Both the position numbers and the translations under genes were made by a program. 64,000 nt of DNA from positions 1 through 64,000 of the IMG/VR virus record IMGVR_UViG_3300013108_000151. One strand, written 5' to 3'. Source of the stretch: a virus. The notes beneath the pieces were generated by a model. The model ran no database searches and was not told the DNA's origin. It was given only the letters and a program-made list of their open reading frames with translations. This document shows, piece after piece, positions 48,394-56,831 of this stretch (positions are counted from its first letter, which is position 1; each line of letters begins with the position of its first letter).

Positions 48394-48499
48394 TGCCTCT
48401 TATTAGTTTTATTATATTGTATATCAACCAACTAAATCCAACTGTGTTTACTATTAATACAATTATACTAAGTGTGTTCCAGTGTTCTAAGTAAGTCAT
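48371..48499 (-). CDS. Tiny membrane protein with leaderless start, 42 aa
   Basis: A hydrophobic core (TLSIIVLIVNTVGFSWLIY) spans most of the peptide. The ATG at 48499 begins five bases after the -10 box of the promoter at 48505-48534, leaving no room for an SD. It overlaps the start of the clamp loader gene by 23 bases in another frame. Either a leaderless small membrane protein or only the leader of the gp44 transcript. Confidence 0.45.
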   Translation of the reverse strand: MTYLEHWNTLSIIVLIVNTVGFSWLIYNIIKLIRGNDETTLD

Positions 48500-48504
48500 A
48501 GTAT

Positions 48505-48534
48505 ATTATACAACAATCCACCAGTATTTGTCAA
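48505..48534 (-). promoter_or_regulatory. Sigma70 promoter for the gp44 transcript
   Basis: TTGACA (48534-48529), 18 bases, TATAAT (48510-48505) on the minus strand. The hexamers are perfect. Confidence 0.8.
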
Positions 48535-48536
48535 GT

Positions 48537-48743
48537 TTAATATCGAGGAATATTGGCCATTGCTCTTTGAGTATCGGCATCGTTTTGGGCTGTTTGGACA
48601 GCCTTTTTTAACTCAGAATTTTCACGTCGTAAGCGTTTATTTTCAGTAATAAGATCGTCAATTCGTCTTTCCAAATCCAACGGGCCTCTATCATCAGGTA
48701 AACTGGCTATGTATTCATTTGCTGTCATTTTCTCTTTTGTCAT
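48537..48743 (-). CDS. Coiled-coil small protein, 68 aa
   Basis: Start at 48743 (MTKEKMTAN) has GGAG about ten bases upstream and an ATGA overlap with the halogenase stop. A long amphipathic helix (LERRIDDLITENKRLRRENS, then ELKKAVQTAQNDADTQRAMA) has strong heptad character. Function not recognised. Confidence 0.65.
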   Translation of the reverse strand: MTKEKMTANEYIASLPDDRGPLDLERRIDDLITENKRLRRENSELKKAVQTAQNDADTQRAMANIPRY

Positions 48744-49840
48744 AACATATTCTCCTTGAGCAAGTTCCAACTGTGTTTGCTCATCAATCCTTGGTGGCCG
48801 TGTTTACTATACTGTTTAATATCGGCTAAGGATTGCTCTTTGTATTGTTTAAAGTGATCCCAGTACGGACCTTTAGCACTATTAGTTCCATATAAAGCAT
48901 TCACCCATTTATGTATGCCTTCATATACTTTAGACATTAGCCTGTTATACACTTTAGGCTTATGACGTAATGCTATTAACTGTTTTATACTTGCCTGTGC
49001 TATAAAGTTCGCTGTAGCATTTAATGGTTCAATAAATCCAGCACTAATACCAACAGCAACAACATTGCCAACCCATTGCTCTACTGGCCTACGTGATTTA
49101 AATTTAATTACATTTTCTGCTTCAAGTCCTGTTTTTTCTGTAAACTCTTTTTTAGCATCTTCTATACTAATAAACTTACTACTAAACACATAACCATAAC
49201 TCATTCTACTTTGTAAACTAATACTCCACATCCACCCAGCATCCATCGTTTGTGCTCTAGTAAAAGGTTCGTATCGGGGCTCTCCGTTTGCCACTATAGC
49301 ATGATCATTAATAAGCACATCACTTTCAATATGTTTAACACCAACGTGTTTACTTAATATTCCACTTTCGCCTGTAGCATCAATAAACATATCAGTATCG
49401 TTGTAATCTTCTAAAGTAAAGTCTCTAGGAATAATTTTAAAATTAGGTTTGCTAACACAATGCTCTTTTAATAGTTCGCAAAATTTAGGAGCATCAATGT
49501 GATAACTAAATGTTTGACGTTGCTTTGTTGCTAGATTATTATCTTCATTTGCGGCATAGTATATCCAGTTATCATGGCTCCATCCTTCAAACACGTTACC
49601 ATATTTGAAGTAGCCATTAGATCTATCAACTAACTCTTGGTCAGTTATTCCTAGTATTTGACTAATCTCGTTGATAACTGGAATAGTGCTTTCGCCTATT
49701 CGCCTAATAATAGTGTTAGGGTTATTATACATTACTACTTGTTCACCATTTTCAACAAGGTATAGGGAAGAGATCCAACCAGCAACACCATTACCAACAA
49801 CTTGTACAGTTGTTCCGACATCGAATATTGTATTAGTCAC
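48740..49840 (-). CDS. Flavin-dependent tryptophan halogenase-like protein
   Basis: 366 residues (bacterial enzymes are about 500-530). VVGNGVAGWISSLYL is the GxGxxG FAD site (about 11-25), GESTIPVINE matches the GExxxP motif, and FKYGNVFEGW holds a Lys where the catalytic lysine of PrnA lies. GWMWSISL matches GWxWxIP except for the final Pro. Enzymes of this family halogenate aromatics with reduced flavin and chloride. Copies occur in marine phages, with unknown substrate. Neighbours are coiled-coil and GroES-like genes. Confidence 0.85.
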   Translation of the reverse strand: MTNTIFDVGTTVQVVGNGVAGWISSLYLVENGEQVVMYNNPNTIIRRIGESTIPVINEISQILGITDQELVDRSNGYFKYGNVFEGWSHDNWIYYAANEDNNLATKQRQTFSYHIDAPKFCELLKEHCVSKPNFKIIPRDFTLEDYNDTDMFIDATGESGILSKHVGVKHIESDVLINDHAIVANGEPRYEPFTRAQTMDAGWMWSISLQSRMSYGYVFSSKFISIEDAKKEFTEKTGLEAENVIKFKSRRPVEQWVGNVVAVGISAGFIEPLNATANFIAQASIKQLIALRHKPKVYNRLMSKVYEGIHKWVNALYGTNSAKGPYWDHFKQYKEQSLADIKQYSKHGHQGLMSKHSWNLLKENML

Positions 49841-49842
49841 GC

Positions 49843-50259
49843 TTACTCCATTTTCATAGGATTAGCAGGTGTAAATGTTGATATAGAACCAAACACTTCT
49901 TCTGGCATTTCATCTGATACAGCAAGTATTGATTCAGGCTCTGCTCGTCTTATTTTTACAATTTCACCTGTGTCGGGATCTTCTAAATCAATGCCTCTTC
50001 CCCAACGCCCGTGTTCAACTAATACCCATTGCCCAACTTCGTAATCGTCTTTGTTCTCAGGTCCTTTGGCAAATACTTTGCCCCAACGTGCTTTAATGCC
50101 TTCATCAGTGCCATCATCTGACTGTAGAATAATTCCACCTTTTGTGACTCTTTCATCAAAGTTCATGTCTGTAATTAATACATTGTCTTTGATTGGTCTA
50201 ATTTTACCTTTAATAGCGTTCAGTTGTTGTACTTTGCCGCCTATTTTACTTGTATCCAT
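49843..50259 (-). CDS. gp31/GroES-like co-chaperonin
   Basis: 138 residues (T4 gp31 is 111). IRPIKDNVLITDM starts the GroES fold, and ERVTKGGIILQSDDGTDEG matches the mobile loop with the GGI(I/V)L tripeptide that grips GroEL. WGKVFAKGP, YEVGQWVLVEHG, GRGIDLED and EPESILAVSDE follow as in GroES. T4 gp31 replaces host GroES for capsid folding; the same job is likely. It lies next to the FkbM gene. Confidence 0.88.
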   Translation of the reverse strand: MDTSKIGGKVQQLNAIKGKIRPIKDNVLITDMNFDERVTKGGIILQSDDGTDEGIKARWGKVFAKGPENKDDYEVGQWVLVEHGRWGRGIDLEDPDTGEIVKIRRAEPESILAVSDEMPEEVFGSISTFTPANPMKME

Positions 50260-51192
50260 TTATGCCTCTTCGAATAATTGTTGTGTTTGTTCTTCTGCTT
50301 CTGCTTTAAGTTGTTTTTCAATTCTACTAGGAACTGTTTTAGTTTCTTTAACTGCTACTTGGCCAACATAAGAATCATTTAGCAAACTCTTATGAATAAA
50401 GAATCTTTCCATCTTCTTAGTAAAGTGGTCCCATTCAGTTCCAGCATCTGTGCCGTCTGCCAATGTAATAACAAAGTCTCTTTCTAAGAACCAATCATAT
50501 ATATCTTGACAAGAATAACCAAAACGTTCAGGTTGTCCATGAACCATTTCTAATTGTACAATTGGCTTTTGTGTTACAATAGTTTGCTCAGCACCCATTA
50601 CAACTGGAAACTCATAACCTTCTGTGTCAACTTTAATAATGTCAACATCTTTAAAGTTATATGAGTCTAATGTTTTAACTTCAACAGTTACCTTTTCAGG
50701 CTCTACTGTTCTTCGTCTTGCTCTGCCACTTGGCAAAGGTACATCAATATTTTCTATATGATTGTGTCCAGCGTTGTCCTTTTTAATCAATATTTCAAAC
50801 GATCCAGGCTTATCTCCTAGTCCGTTATTATAAGTGTTAATTTTGCCTGTAGTTTCAAAAGCATTGTCGATGTGCCATGTTTTAAGTTCGTCTGCTTCAG
50901 TTTGTGCTTGTGCTAGTGCTATATTTTTAATAGCCATATCATATGTTTGTGGAGTAGGTTCAAACCCGTGTACCTCTTTACCCCAAGTAGAGTATTCGAT
51001 AGTGTTCATGCCAATGTTCATACCAACATCTATAATAGTACGAGCATTTGGTTTTAACTCTCTCAATCTTTTTAGGTTTTGTAACTGATAAGGTCCAGCA
51101 CCTGCGATTCGTTGCTGATAGAAAGCGTCATCTTTGTAGATCCAGTATTGCCTTCCGTAAGTATTTTGTACCAATTCTTCTGTGTATGCCAT
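50260..51192 (-). CDS. FkbM-family methyltransferase
   Basis: 310 residues. A SAM-binding motif IIDVGMNIGMNTIEY (about residues 54-68) with EVHGFEPTP at the end of strand 2, and VDIIKVDTEGYEFPVVMGA further on, are typical FkbM. These enzymes methylate sugars or small molecules. It has its own early promoter (51225-51253). In marine phages FkbM genes are often near glycosyltransferases; the target is unknown. Confidence 0.9.
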   Translation of the reverse strand: MAYTEELVQNTYGRQYWIYKDDAFYQQRIAGAGPYQLQNLKRLRELKPNARTIIDVGMNIGMNTIEYSTWGKEVHGFEPTPQTYDMAIKNIALAQAQTEADELKTWHIDNAFETTGKINTYNNGLGDKPGSFEILIKKDNAGHNHIENIDVPLPSGRARRRTVEPEKVTVEVKTLDSYNFKDVDIIKVDTEGYEFPVVMGAEQTIVTQKPIVQLEMVHGQPERFGYSCQDIYDWFLERDFVITLADGTDAGTEWDHFTKKMERFFIHKSLLNDSYVGQVAVKETKTVPSRIEKQLKAEAEEQTQQLFEEA

Positions 51193-51224
51193 CTGTAGTC
51201 CTTTTAAATTATAATATTACTGCT

Positions 51225-51253
51225 AGTATAACACCATTAACACAAAAGGTCAA
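51225..51253 (-). promoter_or_regulatory. Sigma70-like promoter for the FkbM and GroES-like genes
   Basis: TTGACC (51253-51248), 17 bases, TATACT (51230-51225) on the minus strand, followed by AAAGGACT before the ATG at 51192. Confidence 0.75.
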
Positions 51254-51261
51254 CTTTATTT

Positions 51262-51939
51262 TTATACTCGTTTTACTCCAGGCTTAGCCTTGATTTCTTG
51301 TTCTGCTGTCTTTTCTTTTACAACAGGTTTTGTAGTTTGGACTTTGGCAACTGCTGATGCTAATCCCCCTTTAGGCTTTGTTGTTATCTTGTTTTCTTCA
51401 ACAATTTCTTCTTTGGGTTCTTCAGTAACAGGAGTATCTTCTAGTTGTTCTAATACTTCTTTATCTTCTTCCATTATTTGTTCAGCAACTTGAACTACTT
51501 CTTCATCTGTCACAGATTTAGATGCTAATTCTTTTTGTTTTGCGACAACTTCGGGTGCCTGATATGGCGCCTCTTCTTCAACTTCATCGGCTGTTTCTGC
51601 CAAAGCCTTTGCTAAGTCATCACTAGTAATTGTACCATCATCAACTTCATCTGCTTGTATGCTAGGTGTCGCGTCTGCTGTTACTGGGGAATCCATAGGA
51701 CCAGCAGGGTCGTTATGATCAGGTATTGGCCTATCTTCAGGTATTGTTCCATTATGGATTCTGTAGTAATCAGCCATTACTTCTTCTCTAGTTTTTTCTA
51801 TAGCACCACCTGTACCTAATTTATCTCCACGAGCATTTACGCCCATGTTTCCAACAGCAATAACTTCCTCACCTTTGAGTTGCATGGTGTCAAAGTCTAT
51901 TCTTTTACCAGATGCTGTTTTATATTCTTTTTTCGCCAT
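51262..51939 (-). CDS. Acidic, Glu/Lys/Thr-rich phage protein, 225 aa
   Basis: N-terminal folded part (GKRIDFDTMQLKGEEVIAVGNMG), then EKTREEVMADYYRIHNGTIPEDRP, then a long disordered acidic tail with alternating Glu/Pro/Thr/Val and a basic end (KPGVKRV). A similar conserved protein is found in marine T4-like phages; the function is not known. SD GGAG precedes the ATG (10 bases). Confidence 0.65.
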   Translation of the reverse strand: MAKKEYKTASGKRIDFDTMQLKGEEVIAVGNMGVNARGDKLGTGGAIEKTREEVMADYYRIHNGTIPEDRPIPDHNDPAGPMDSPVTADATPSIQADEVDDGTITSDDLAKALAETADEVEEEAPYQAPEVVAKQKELASKSVTDEEVVQVAEQIMEEDKEVLEQLEDTPVTEEPKEEIVEENKITTKPKGGLASAVAKVQTTKPVVKEKTAEQEIKAKPGVKRV

Positions 51940-51979
51940 TTTGTTATCTCCAGTTATATATGTATATTACTATTACTTA

Positions 51980-52489
51980 TTATCTTAAGAACTCTGAGAA
52001 GTCTAAACTGTAATACATTGGATTAATCCTATTAATACCTATTTTGTATAATACAAAACTAGATACACTAGATCCTCTGCCTACACCCCATACTATATTA
52101 TTCTCTTTCATAACTTGTATCAAGTAGTACATAAAGTTTAATAAGGGCAATAAGTTACGTTCCTGAAACATCATTAGTTCTTTTCCGGCTCTCTGTAACT
52201 CTGCATCACTATTACATTGTTCTAATACCCATTTTGCTATATCAAAGTCTATATATTCTTTGGGCATAAACCAATTATTTTGATTATTTTTATCAAAATC
52301 TTCAATACTTGTATTAATGGGCACATATTGTTTTAACTTTGGTACATTGCTATATAAATCTTCTACTGCTTTATTAAATTTACTAGCATCGTCAAGTGTA
52401 ATTGTACTCATATCAATCTTAGGATTAGAATAGACTAGTTTCATAGCCTCTTCCTCATTTAAATAAACTTGTCCGTATTGATCTTTCAT
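51980..52489 (-). CDS. DnaE (DNA polymerase III alpha)-like fragment, 169 aa
   Basis: The C-terminal stretch NNIVWGVGRGSSVSSFVLYKIGINRINPMYYSLDFSEFL matches the conserved GxGRGSxxxSLVAYxLxIxxxxPxxxxLxFxRFL region of DnaE. The gene stops right after it. The upstream part (KWVLEQCNSDAELQRAGKELMMFQERNLLPLLNFMYYL) also fits DnaE. The PHP domain and the catalytic aspartates are missing. It cannot polymerise DNA, but might bind a host replisome partner. ATG 52489 is preferred over a TTG at 52507. Confidence 0.75.
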   Translation of the reverse strand: MKDQYGQVYLNEEEAMKLVYSNPKIDMSTITLDDASKFNKAVEDLYSNVPKLKQYVPINTSIEDFDKNNQNNWFMPKEYIDFDIAKWVLEQCNSDAELQRAGKELMMFQERNLLPLLNFMYYLIQVMKENNIVWGVGRGSSVSSFVLYKIGINRINPMYYSLDFSEFLR

Positions 52490-52496
52490 GTTTATA

Positions 52497-52763
52497 TTAC
52501 TCGCCAATATCTATTGGGTCGGTATTTTCTGGGTCTTTCTTTGGATCATGTTTTGGATCGTCTTCTTTTTTAACTTTTAACATATCCATACTTCTTTTTG
52601 CTAATGCTTCAGATGTTTCAAATACCATTGCTTGTACTTGATTACATACTGCTTGATTACCAGATTGCCTAGCACTTGTTAGACGAGCATTTAGTTTGCT
52701 TAGTCTTTTAGTTAACTCGTCTATGCTTAGTTCATTTAAATCTGGTGATAATGGATTGTACAT
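52497..52763 (-). CDS. Unknown charged protein, 88 aa
   Basis: N-terminal LNELSIDELTKRLSKLNARLTSARQ helix pair, then a lysine/aspartate-rich C-terminus (KKEDDPKHDPKKDPENTD). Overlaps the MazG gene by one base, so co-transcribed under the promoter at 53210-53239. No family is recognised. Confidence 0.6.
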   Translation of the reverse strand: MYNPLSPDLNELSIDELTKRLSKLNARLTSARQSGNQAVCNQVQAMVFETSEALAKRSMDMLKVKKEDDPKHDPKKDPENTDPIDIGE

Positions 52764-53176
52764 TATAAGTCGCCATCCTTGCGATTCTCACTATACCAAA
52801 CATCAAAGTCGCCATCTGGGTAACGTGATTTTAACTTGTGTACATTTTCAGCAATCACTTCATTAGGGTCCAAACCCAATGCCCGACAAGAACTAATCCA
52901 ATACCAAATAATATCGCCGAGTTCTCGTTTAGCATGAAAGATTGTGTCCTCATCCAATGGTTTACCTTGGAACACACATTTTTTAACAATTTCACTGAAT
53001 TCTCCTCCTTCACTAGCCATTCCAATCGAGCCAGTTAATAGTAGTGCTATGTTTACGCCTGTTGTATTTTCTAATACTTTTAATTGGCCAGTTAATGAAC
53101 CCGTGTTGTTTGATTCATTAGATGTAACTTTTGCTACAAAATCTTTGTAAGCATTTAAATCGATTTGTTTTGACAT
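52763..53176 (-). CDS. mazG: MazG-like nucleotide pyrophosphohydrolase
   Basis: 137 residues, single MazG domain. GMASEGGEFSEIVKKCVFQG gives the ExxE pair and KRELGDIIWYWISSC gives the ExxD pair that bind Mg2+; AENVHKLKSRYPDGDF is the family's C-terminal helix. It hydrolyses NTPs or (p)ppGpp-like compounds and is common in cyanophages and pelagiphages. GGAG precedes the start. It lies with a small gene and the DnaE fragment downstream. Confidence 0.9.
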   Translation of the reverse strand: MSKQIDLNAYKDFVAKVTSNESNNTGSLTGQLKVLENTTGVNIALLLTGSIGMASEGGEFSEIVKKCVFQGKPLDEDTIFHAKRELGDIIWYWISSCRALGLDPNEVIAENVHKLKSRYPDGDFDVWYSENRKDGDL

Positions 53177-53209
53177 TGATTAACTCCATTAATAATCATA
53201 CTATAGCAT

Positions 53210-53239
53210 AGTATAACACTAAATGGTGTATAAAGTCAA
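53210..53239 (-). promoter_or_regulatory. Sigma70-like promoter for the MazG unit
   Basis: TTGACT (53239-53234), 18 bases, TATACT (53215-53210) on the minus strand, 34 bases before the ATG at 53176. Confidence 0.7.
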
Positions 53240-53262
53240 GTAAAGTTTAAGAAAATTTGGAA

Positions 53263-54456
53263 TTATGCTACTGTACAACCTTGATTTGAAACAACTGTCC
53301 AACCTACTGAAGTAACATAAACTAACATAACAGTATCTTGAGCATCTTCAAATGTAATAGTTGATCCGTTAGCAAATGTTGTAGGTGTAAGTGTAGCATT
53401 ACCGCCACCATCTACTGCTAATGTAATAATCTTTATTTGGCCTACTGTGCCATTTGCTAGTGTTAAAGCCGCCGCTGATCCTGTTGTAGTAACTTCTGTA
53501 ACATGTGTTGTTAGATTAACTGCTCCAGCACCTGATAATGCTTGATGAGATCCAACTAAAGCACCTGTAAATTTAGTTGAATATATGTTACTAAACTTTT
53601 TAGTTGTGCTACCTAAAGGTCTAGTGTTAGTAGCGTCAGGTAGTATAGTACCAGTTATAGCATTTCCACCATTTCTTAATAGTCTATTACTATCTGCCTC
53701 GTCGGCGTGTATATCAACCTTTTTCCAAATACTTGTAGTACCGTCGTGTGTAGCGTTAGCAACATAAATCGCATCGCCATCTACTGCTATTTGCCCAGCC
53801 TTATCGCCTGCGGCTCCTGTGCCTGATTTTGGTGATGCTGTTTGTTGTATCTGAAGAACGTCACCGTGTATTACATTTGGTGCTCTGTTTAAGTCTTCAA
53901 TTGCTACTGTAGTTCCAGCATCAATAGTTGAAAATTTAAATCTATATTTTCCTGTTGTAGCAAAACTAATTTGTCTACTTGTGCTATTGTAGTCAGCAAG
54001 TTCGCTAATACCAATTGTACATTGTGTAGGAAGTGTTACTTTGTGAGCCGTGTTTGCTAAATCAACTTCAACAGTCACTTCACCGTATTTTGTTGTTGCT
54101 GGCCAGTTGCTAAATGATAAATCTATAGTACCACTTGTTTGAACTGTTTGGAAAGAACCAGCGGAGAAATCAATTGCTGTAGCACCAGTTAATGTACCTT
54201 TATTAACTGTTGTTGCTGACATATCTTTAAGTTCAAAGTCTTCCATTACAGAACCAGCACCGTCATTTGATAATGTTGTGCCAGTTAAAGCACTCTTAAC
54301 TATTACTTTTGCCTGTAAATCTTCTAACTCAGTTTTTGCTGAAGTTAAGTTAGTCTTAATATTATTAAAATTATCTCTAAATCCCTGAGAGTCGTTATCC
54401 TGCCCAGCAACTGGAAAGGTTACGCTTATATTGTTAGGGTTAATGCTACTTGCCAT
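53263..54456 (-). CDS. Tail fibre-like protein, 397 aa
   Basis: The start is at 54456 with CGGAG upstream and a late-type box at 54477-54484. The N-terminus SQGFRDNFNNIKTNLTSAKTEL resembles the attachment-type helix seen in the other fibre proteins here. The body is Gly/Thr/Ala/Ser-rich beta sheet (GTLTGATAIDFSAG, DATNTRPLGSTTKKFSNIY), and the C-terminus ends in a compact beta domain. These properties fit tail fibres or receptor-binding proteins. No enzymatic motif. Confidence 0.75.
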   Translation of the reverse strand: MASSINPNNISVTFPVAGQDNDSQGFRDNFNNIKTNLTSAKTELEDLQAKVIVKSALTGTTLSNDGAGSVMEDFELKDMSATTVNKGTLTGATAIDFSAGSFQTVQTSGTIDLSFSNWPATTKYGEVTVEVDLANTAHKVTLPTQCTIGISELADYNSTSRQISFATTGKYRFKFSTIDAGTTVAIEDLNRAPNVIHGDVLQIQQTASPKSGTGAAGDKAGQIAVDGDAIYVANATHDGTTSIWKKVDIHADEADSNRLLRNGGNAITGTILPDATNTRPLGSTTKKFSNIYSTKFTGALVGSHQALSGAGAVNLTTHVTEVTTTGSAAALTLANGTVGQIKIITLAVDGGGNATLTPTTFANGSTITFEDAQDTVMLVYVTSVGWTVVSNQGCTVA

Positions 54457-54476
54457 TTTCTATTCTCCGTATACTG

Positions 54477-54484
54477 TATTTAGT
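54477..54484 (-). promoter_or_regulatory. Late promoter-like box (ACTAAATA)
   Basis: ACTAAATACAGTATACGGAG on the minus strand, 20 bases before the ATG at 54456. Same core as at 23395-23402. Confidence 0.5.
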
Positions 54485-56801
54485 TCGGTGTGTCCATAAT
54501 TGTTTCTCTTGGGAACTTGAGATATGTGTCACCTGTATTCCAGTTTGTTTCTTCACTATCAACATTACCAAAAAAGCTCGTATTAGCACCCTCAAACGTT
54601 GTTGTGTCGTTATCAAACGTGGTTTCTGTTGTAGTTGTCCACTTTTGTGTGGATTTATTAAAATTCTTACTTCTACTGTTATCCCAAAGCAATCTATCTA
54701 CAGTAAAAGATGTTTTTTGTAATTCTTTTGCTGTATTTACAGCATCTAAGTAATATTTAACATGACCCGATTTGCCAGGTTTAGTATAACATAAAACTAC
54801 TGCCGGAACATATCCTAGTATTTCGCCATCTGCTTGAGTACTTCTCATCCATAAAGGTAATACTCTACTATCTTGATATCCTATTCCGTCAATTAATACT
54901 TTCCTCATAATTTCTATGCCGCTTGGAAATAGTTTAGTTTTGTTTTTAACATCACCTGTGATTAGGTTTGTGTTACCTTTAGTTATCTCATCAACAGTTA
55001 GTGGAGCATTATAATTGGATATTGTAGTTGCCGCATTGGCCGTAACTGCTACGTTACCCGGAACAAGTTTTCCATTTGAATTTCTTTCTGTTTGTCTATC
55101 AACAATGTCTACATAAACTACTTCGTATATAACTTTGTCTGTGTCAGGATCAACTGCTCTTGCTGTTTTAATCTCTCCGTGATTTAACTCTTGCTTGTAA
55201 AAGTTTTTCTGTAATACTTTCATGTATTCAGAACTTTCTTTAGGAGCAAGGCCGTGTGCTAGTAACATTCTAGCATCATGTTGTAATCCAAAATGAGGAT
55301 CATTTCGTCTATAAATTAAATCTAATGGAATATTATTAGTATTGTTTAGAACACCTCGCCATATGTCTCGTTGTTCTTGTAAAGATTGATTAACAAGATA
55401 TACATTTTCATATGGCTTATAGTTTTCATTTTTAACTGATATAGTAAATGTTCTTTCCGCTCTAATATCACCTCTGGCATTAAGTGCCTCTATGGTTACT
55501 TTGGTTGACTTATCAAATGTAGTTGTTTTCTTATCGTATGTTGTAGTATTATCGTCTGTTGAAAATGTTCCAAATCCTGGAACACCTTGTATACTACCGT
55601 CTGATAATAATTTTAATCCTTGTGGCAATCCACTTGTTGAACCAGGCTTAACTCTATAACGGAATGTTTCAGGTTGGGAACTAGTTACTTCTACGTATAG
55701 AGTACTAGCCTCTCCACTAGTAACTGATCCTAAGTTAGCAGGTGTTGTCCACTTAGGAGTAATTTCGCTATCAATAACAAGATTTATTGTAAACTCCATA
55801 TCATTGTAATAAGCGGCATCATCTCCTTTTGAAACTCTTACTGTAAATTTATATTGTTTTGTAATGTCTGTTATTTCAGGTAATGAACCAGTAATCCAAC
55901 CAGTTGTAGAATTAATAGATAATCCTGGAGGTAGTGTTCCAGCACTTATACTATAAACTGATGGTGTACCATCAAAGTCTCTACTGACTATTTGTTGTTG
56001 CCAATTGTTATTGTGTAATACATTGTCAAATACTTTTTGTCCATTTAATATTAATGGTGGATGTCTAACTTCAGCGTCTGCTGTAAATAGTTTTGTGTCT
56101 GCTGTTAGACCATCAAAACTTGCTCTTAAATTTTCACTAGATCTAACATCAATAGAGAATTCTCTTAATGATACGTCCTTGCCATCAGTTAACGAAACAG
56201 TAAATTTATAGTTCTTACTAATCCAACTGTCGGTAAAATCAAAACTATATAAATCAAAAAATGTTTGGTCAAACCCAGCATCAGGTGTTCCTTCTATTCT
56301 AGTTGGAACAATTTCTCCAAATACTTCACCACTGGAATTCATTTCTACACCAGGAGGTAATTCTCCATCTACTATTGTAAATGTGTAAGTATCATCTGGG
56401 TCTGGATCGTGTGCTGTTAATTGTTTTGAAATTTGTTCACCGTCTATAAATGTTCCTAAAGTACCTCCAGCGGTAACAAACATAGGAGCATCTTGACCTG
56501 TTACTGTTAATGTAAATGTTCTATCAGTTACAATATTATCTGCTACTGCTCTAACGGCAAACGTAGATGTAACATCCTGCCCTACTTCTTGAGGAATACC
56601 TGCTACGTCAACTTTAGTAGTGGGCTGTCCTTCAATAACACCGTCGCGTCTAATTAACAATCCTGATGGTAATGAACCTGCTATTAAGGAATAAACGATA
56701 TCAGAACCGCCTGCTGTTGCGATAACAGGAAGGTTATAATACTCGTTCTCTTGGATAGTACCAAGGTGTCCGGCGGGTGTTGTCCATACGGGTTTACTCA
56801 T
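54480..56801 (-). CDS. Large multi-Ig-like fibre protein, 773 aa
   Basis: At least four repeats of about 95 residues with the pattern Y.L..G.LP.GL.I...G.I.G.P: YSLIAGSLPSGLLIRRDGVIEG (about 41-62), FTIVDGELPPGVEMNSSGEVFG, YSISAGTLPPGLSINSTTGWITG, and FRYRVKPGSTSGLPQGLKLL. These are cadherin/Ig-like (dystroglycan-type) beta-sandwich modules seen in phage fibres. A C-terminal unique region from residue 470 follows. The ATG at 56801 begins five bases after a late box without an SD, so the mRNA is probably leaderless. Likely a virion surface adhesin. Confidence 0.82.
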   Translation of the reverse strand: MSKPVWTTPAGHLGTIQENEYYNLPVIATAGGSDIVYSLIAGSLPSGLLIRRDGVIEGQPTTKVDVAGIPQEVGQDVTSTFAVRAVADNIVTDRTFTLTVTGQDAPMFVTAGGTLGTFIDGEQISKQLTAHDPDPDDTYTFTIVDGELPPGVEMNSSGEVFGEIVPTRIEGTPDAGFDQTFFDLYSFDFTDSWISKNYKFTVSLTDGKDVSLREFSIDVRSSENLRASFDGLTADTKLFTADAEVRHPPLILNGQKVFDNVLHNNNWQQQIVSRDFDGTPSVYSISAGTLPPGLSINSTTGWITGSLPEITDITKQYKFTVRVSKGDDAAYYNDMEFTINLVIDSEITPKWTTPANLGSVTSGEASTLYVEVTSSQPETFRYRVKPGSTSGLPQGLKLLSDGSIQGVPGFGTFSTDDNTTTYDKKTTTFDKSTKVTIEALNARGDIRAERTFTISVKNENYKPYENVYLVNQSLQEQRDIWRGVLNNTNNIPLDLIYRRNDPHFGLQHDARMLLAHGLAPKESSEYMKVLQKNFYKQELNHGEIKTARAVDPDTDKVIYEVVYVDIVDRQTERNSNGKLVPGNVAVTANAATTISNYNAPLTVDEITKGNTNLITGDVKNKTKLFPSGIEIMRKVLIDGIGYQDSRVLPLWMRSTQADGEILGYVPAVVLCYTKPGKSGHVKYYLDAVNTAKELQKTSFTVDRLLWDNSRSKNFNKSTQKWTTTTETTFDNDTTTFEGANTSFFGNVDSEETNWNTGDTYLKFPRETIMDTPN

Positions 56802-56806
56802 ACAAG

Positions 56807-56814
56807 TATTTATC
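56807..56814 (-). promoter_or_regulatory. Late box (GATAAATA) with predicted leaderless start
   Basis: GATAAATA on the minus strand, five bases before the ATG at 56801, with no SD in between. Confidence 0.6.
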
Positions 56815-56831
56815 TAGTTTAAGGGTTTGGA

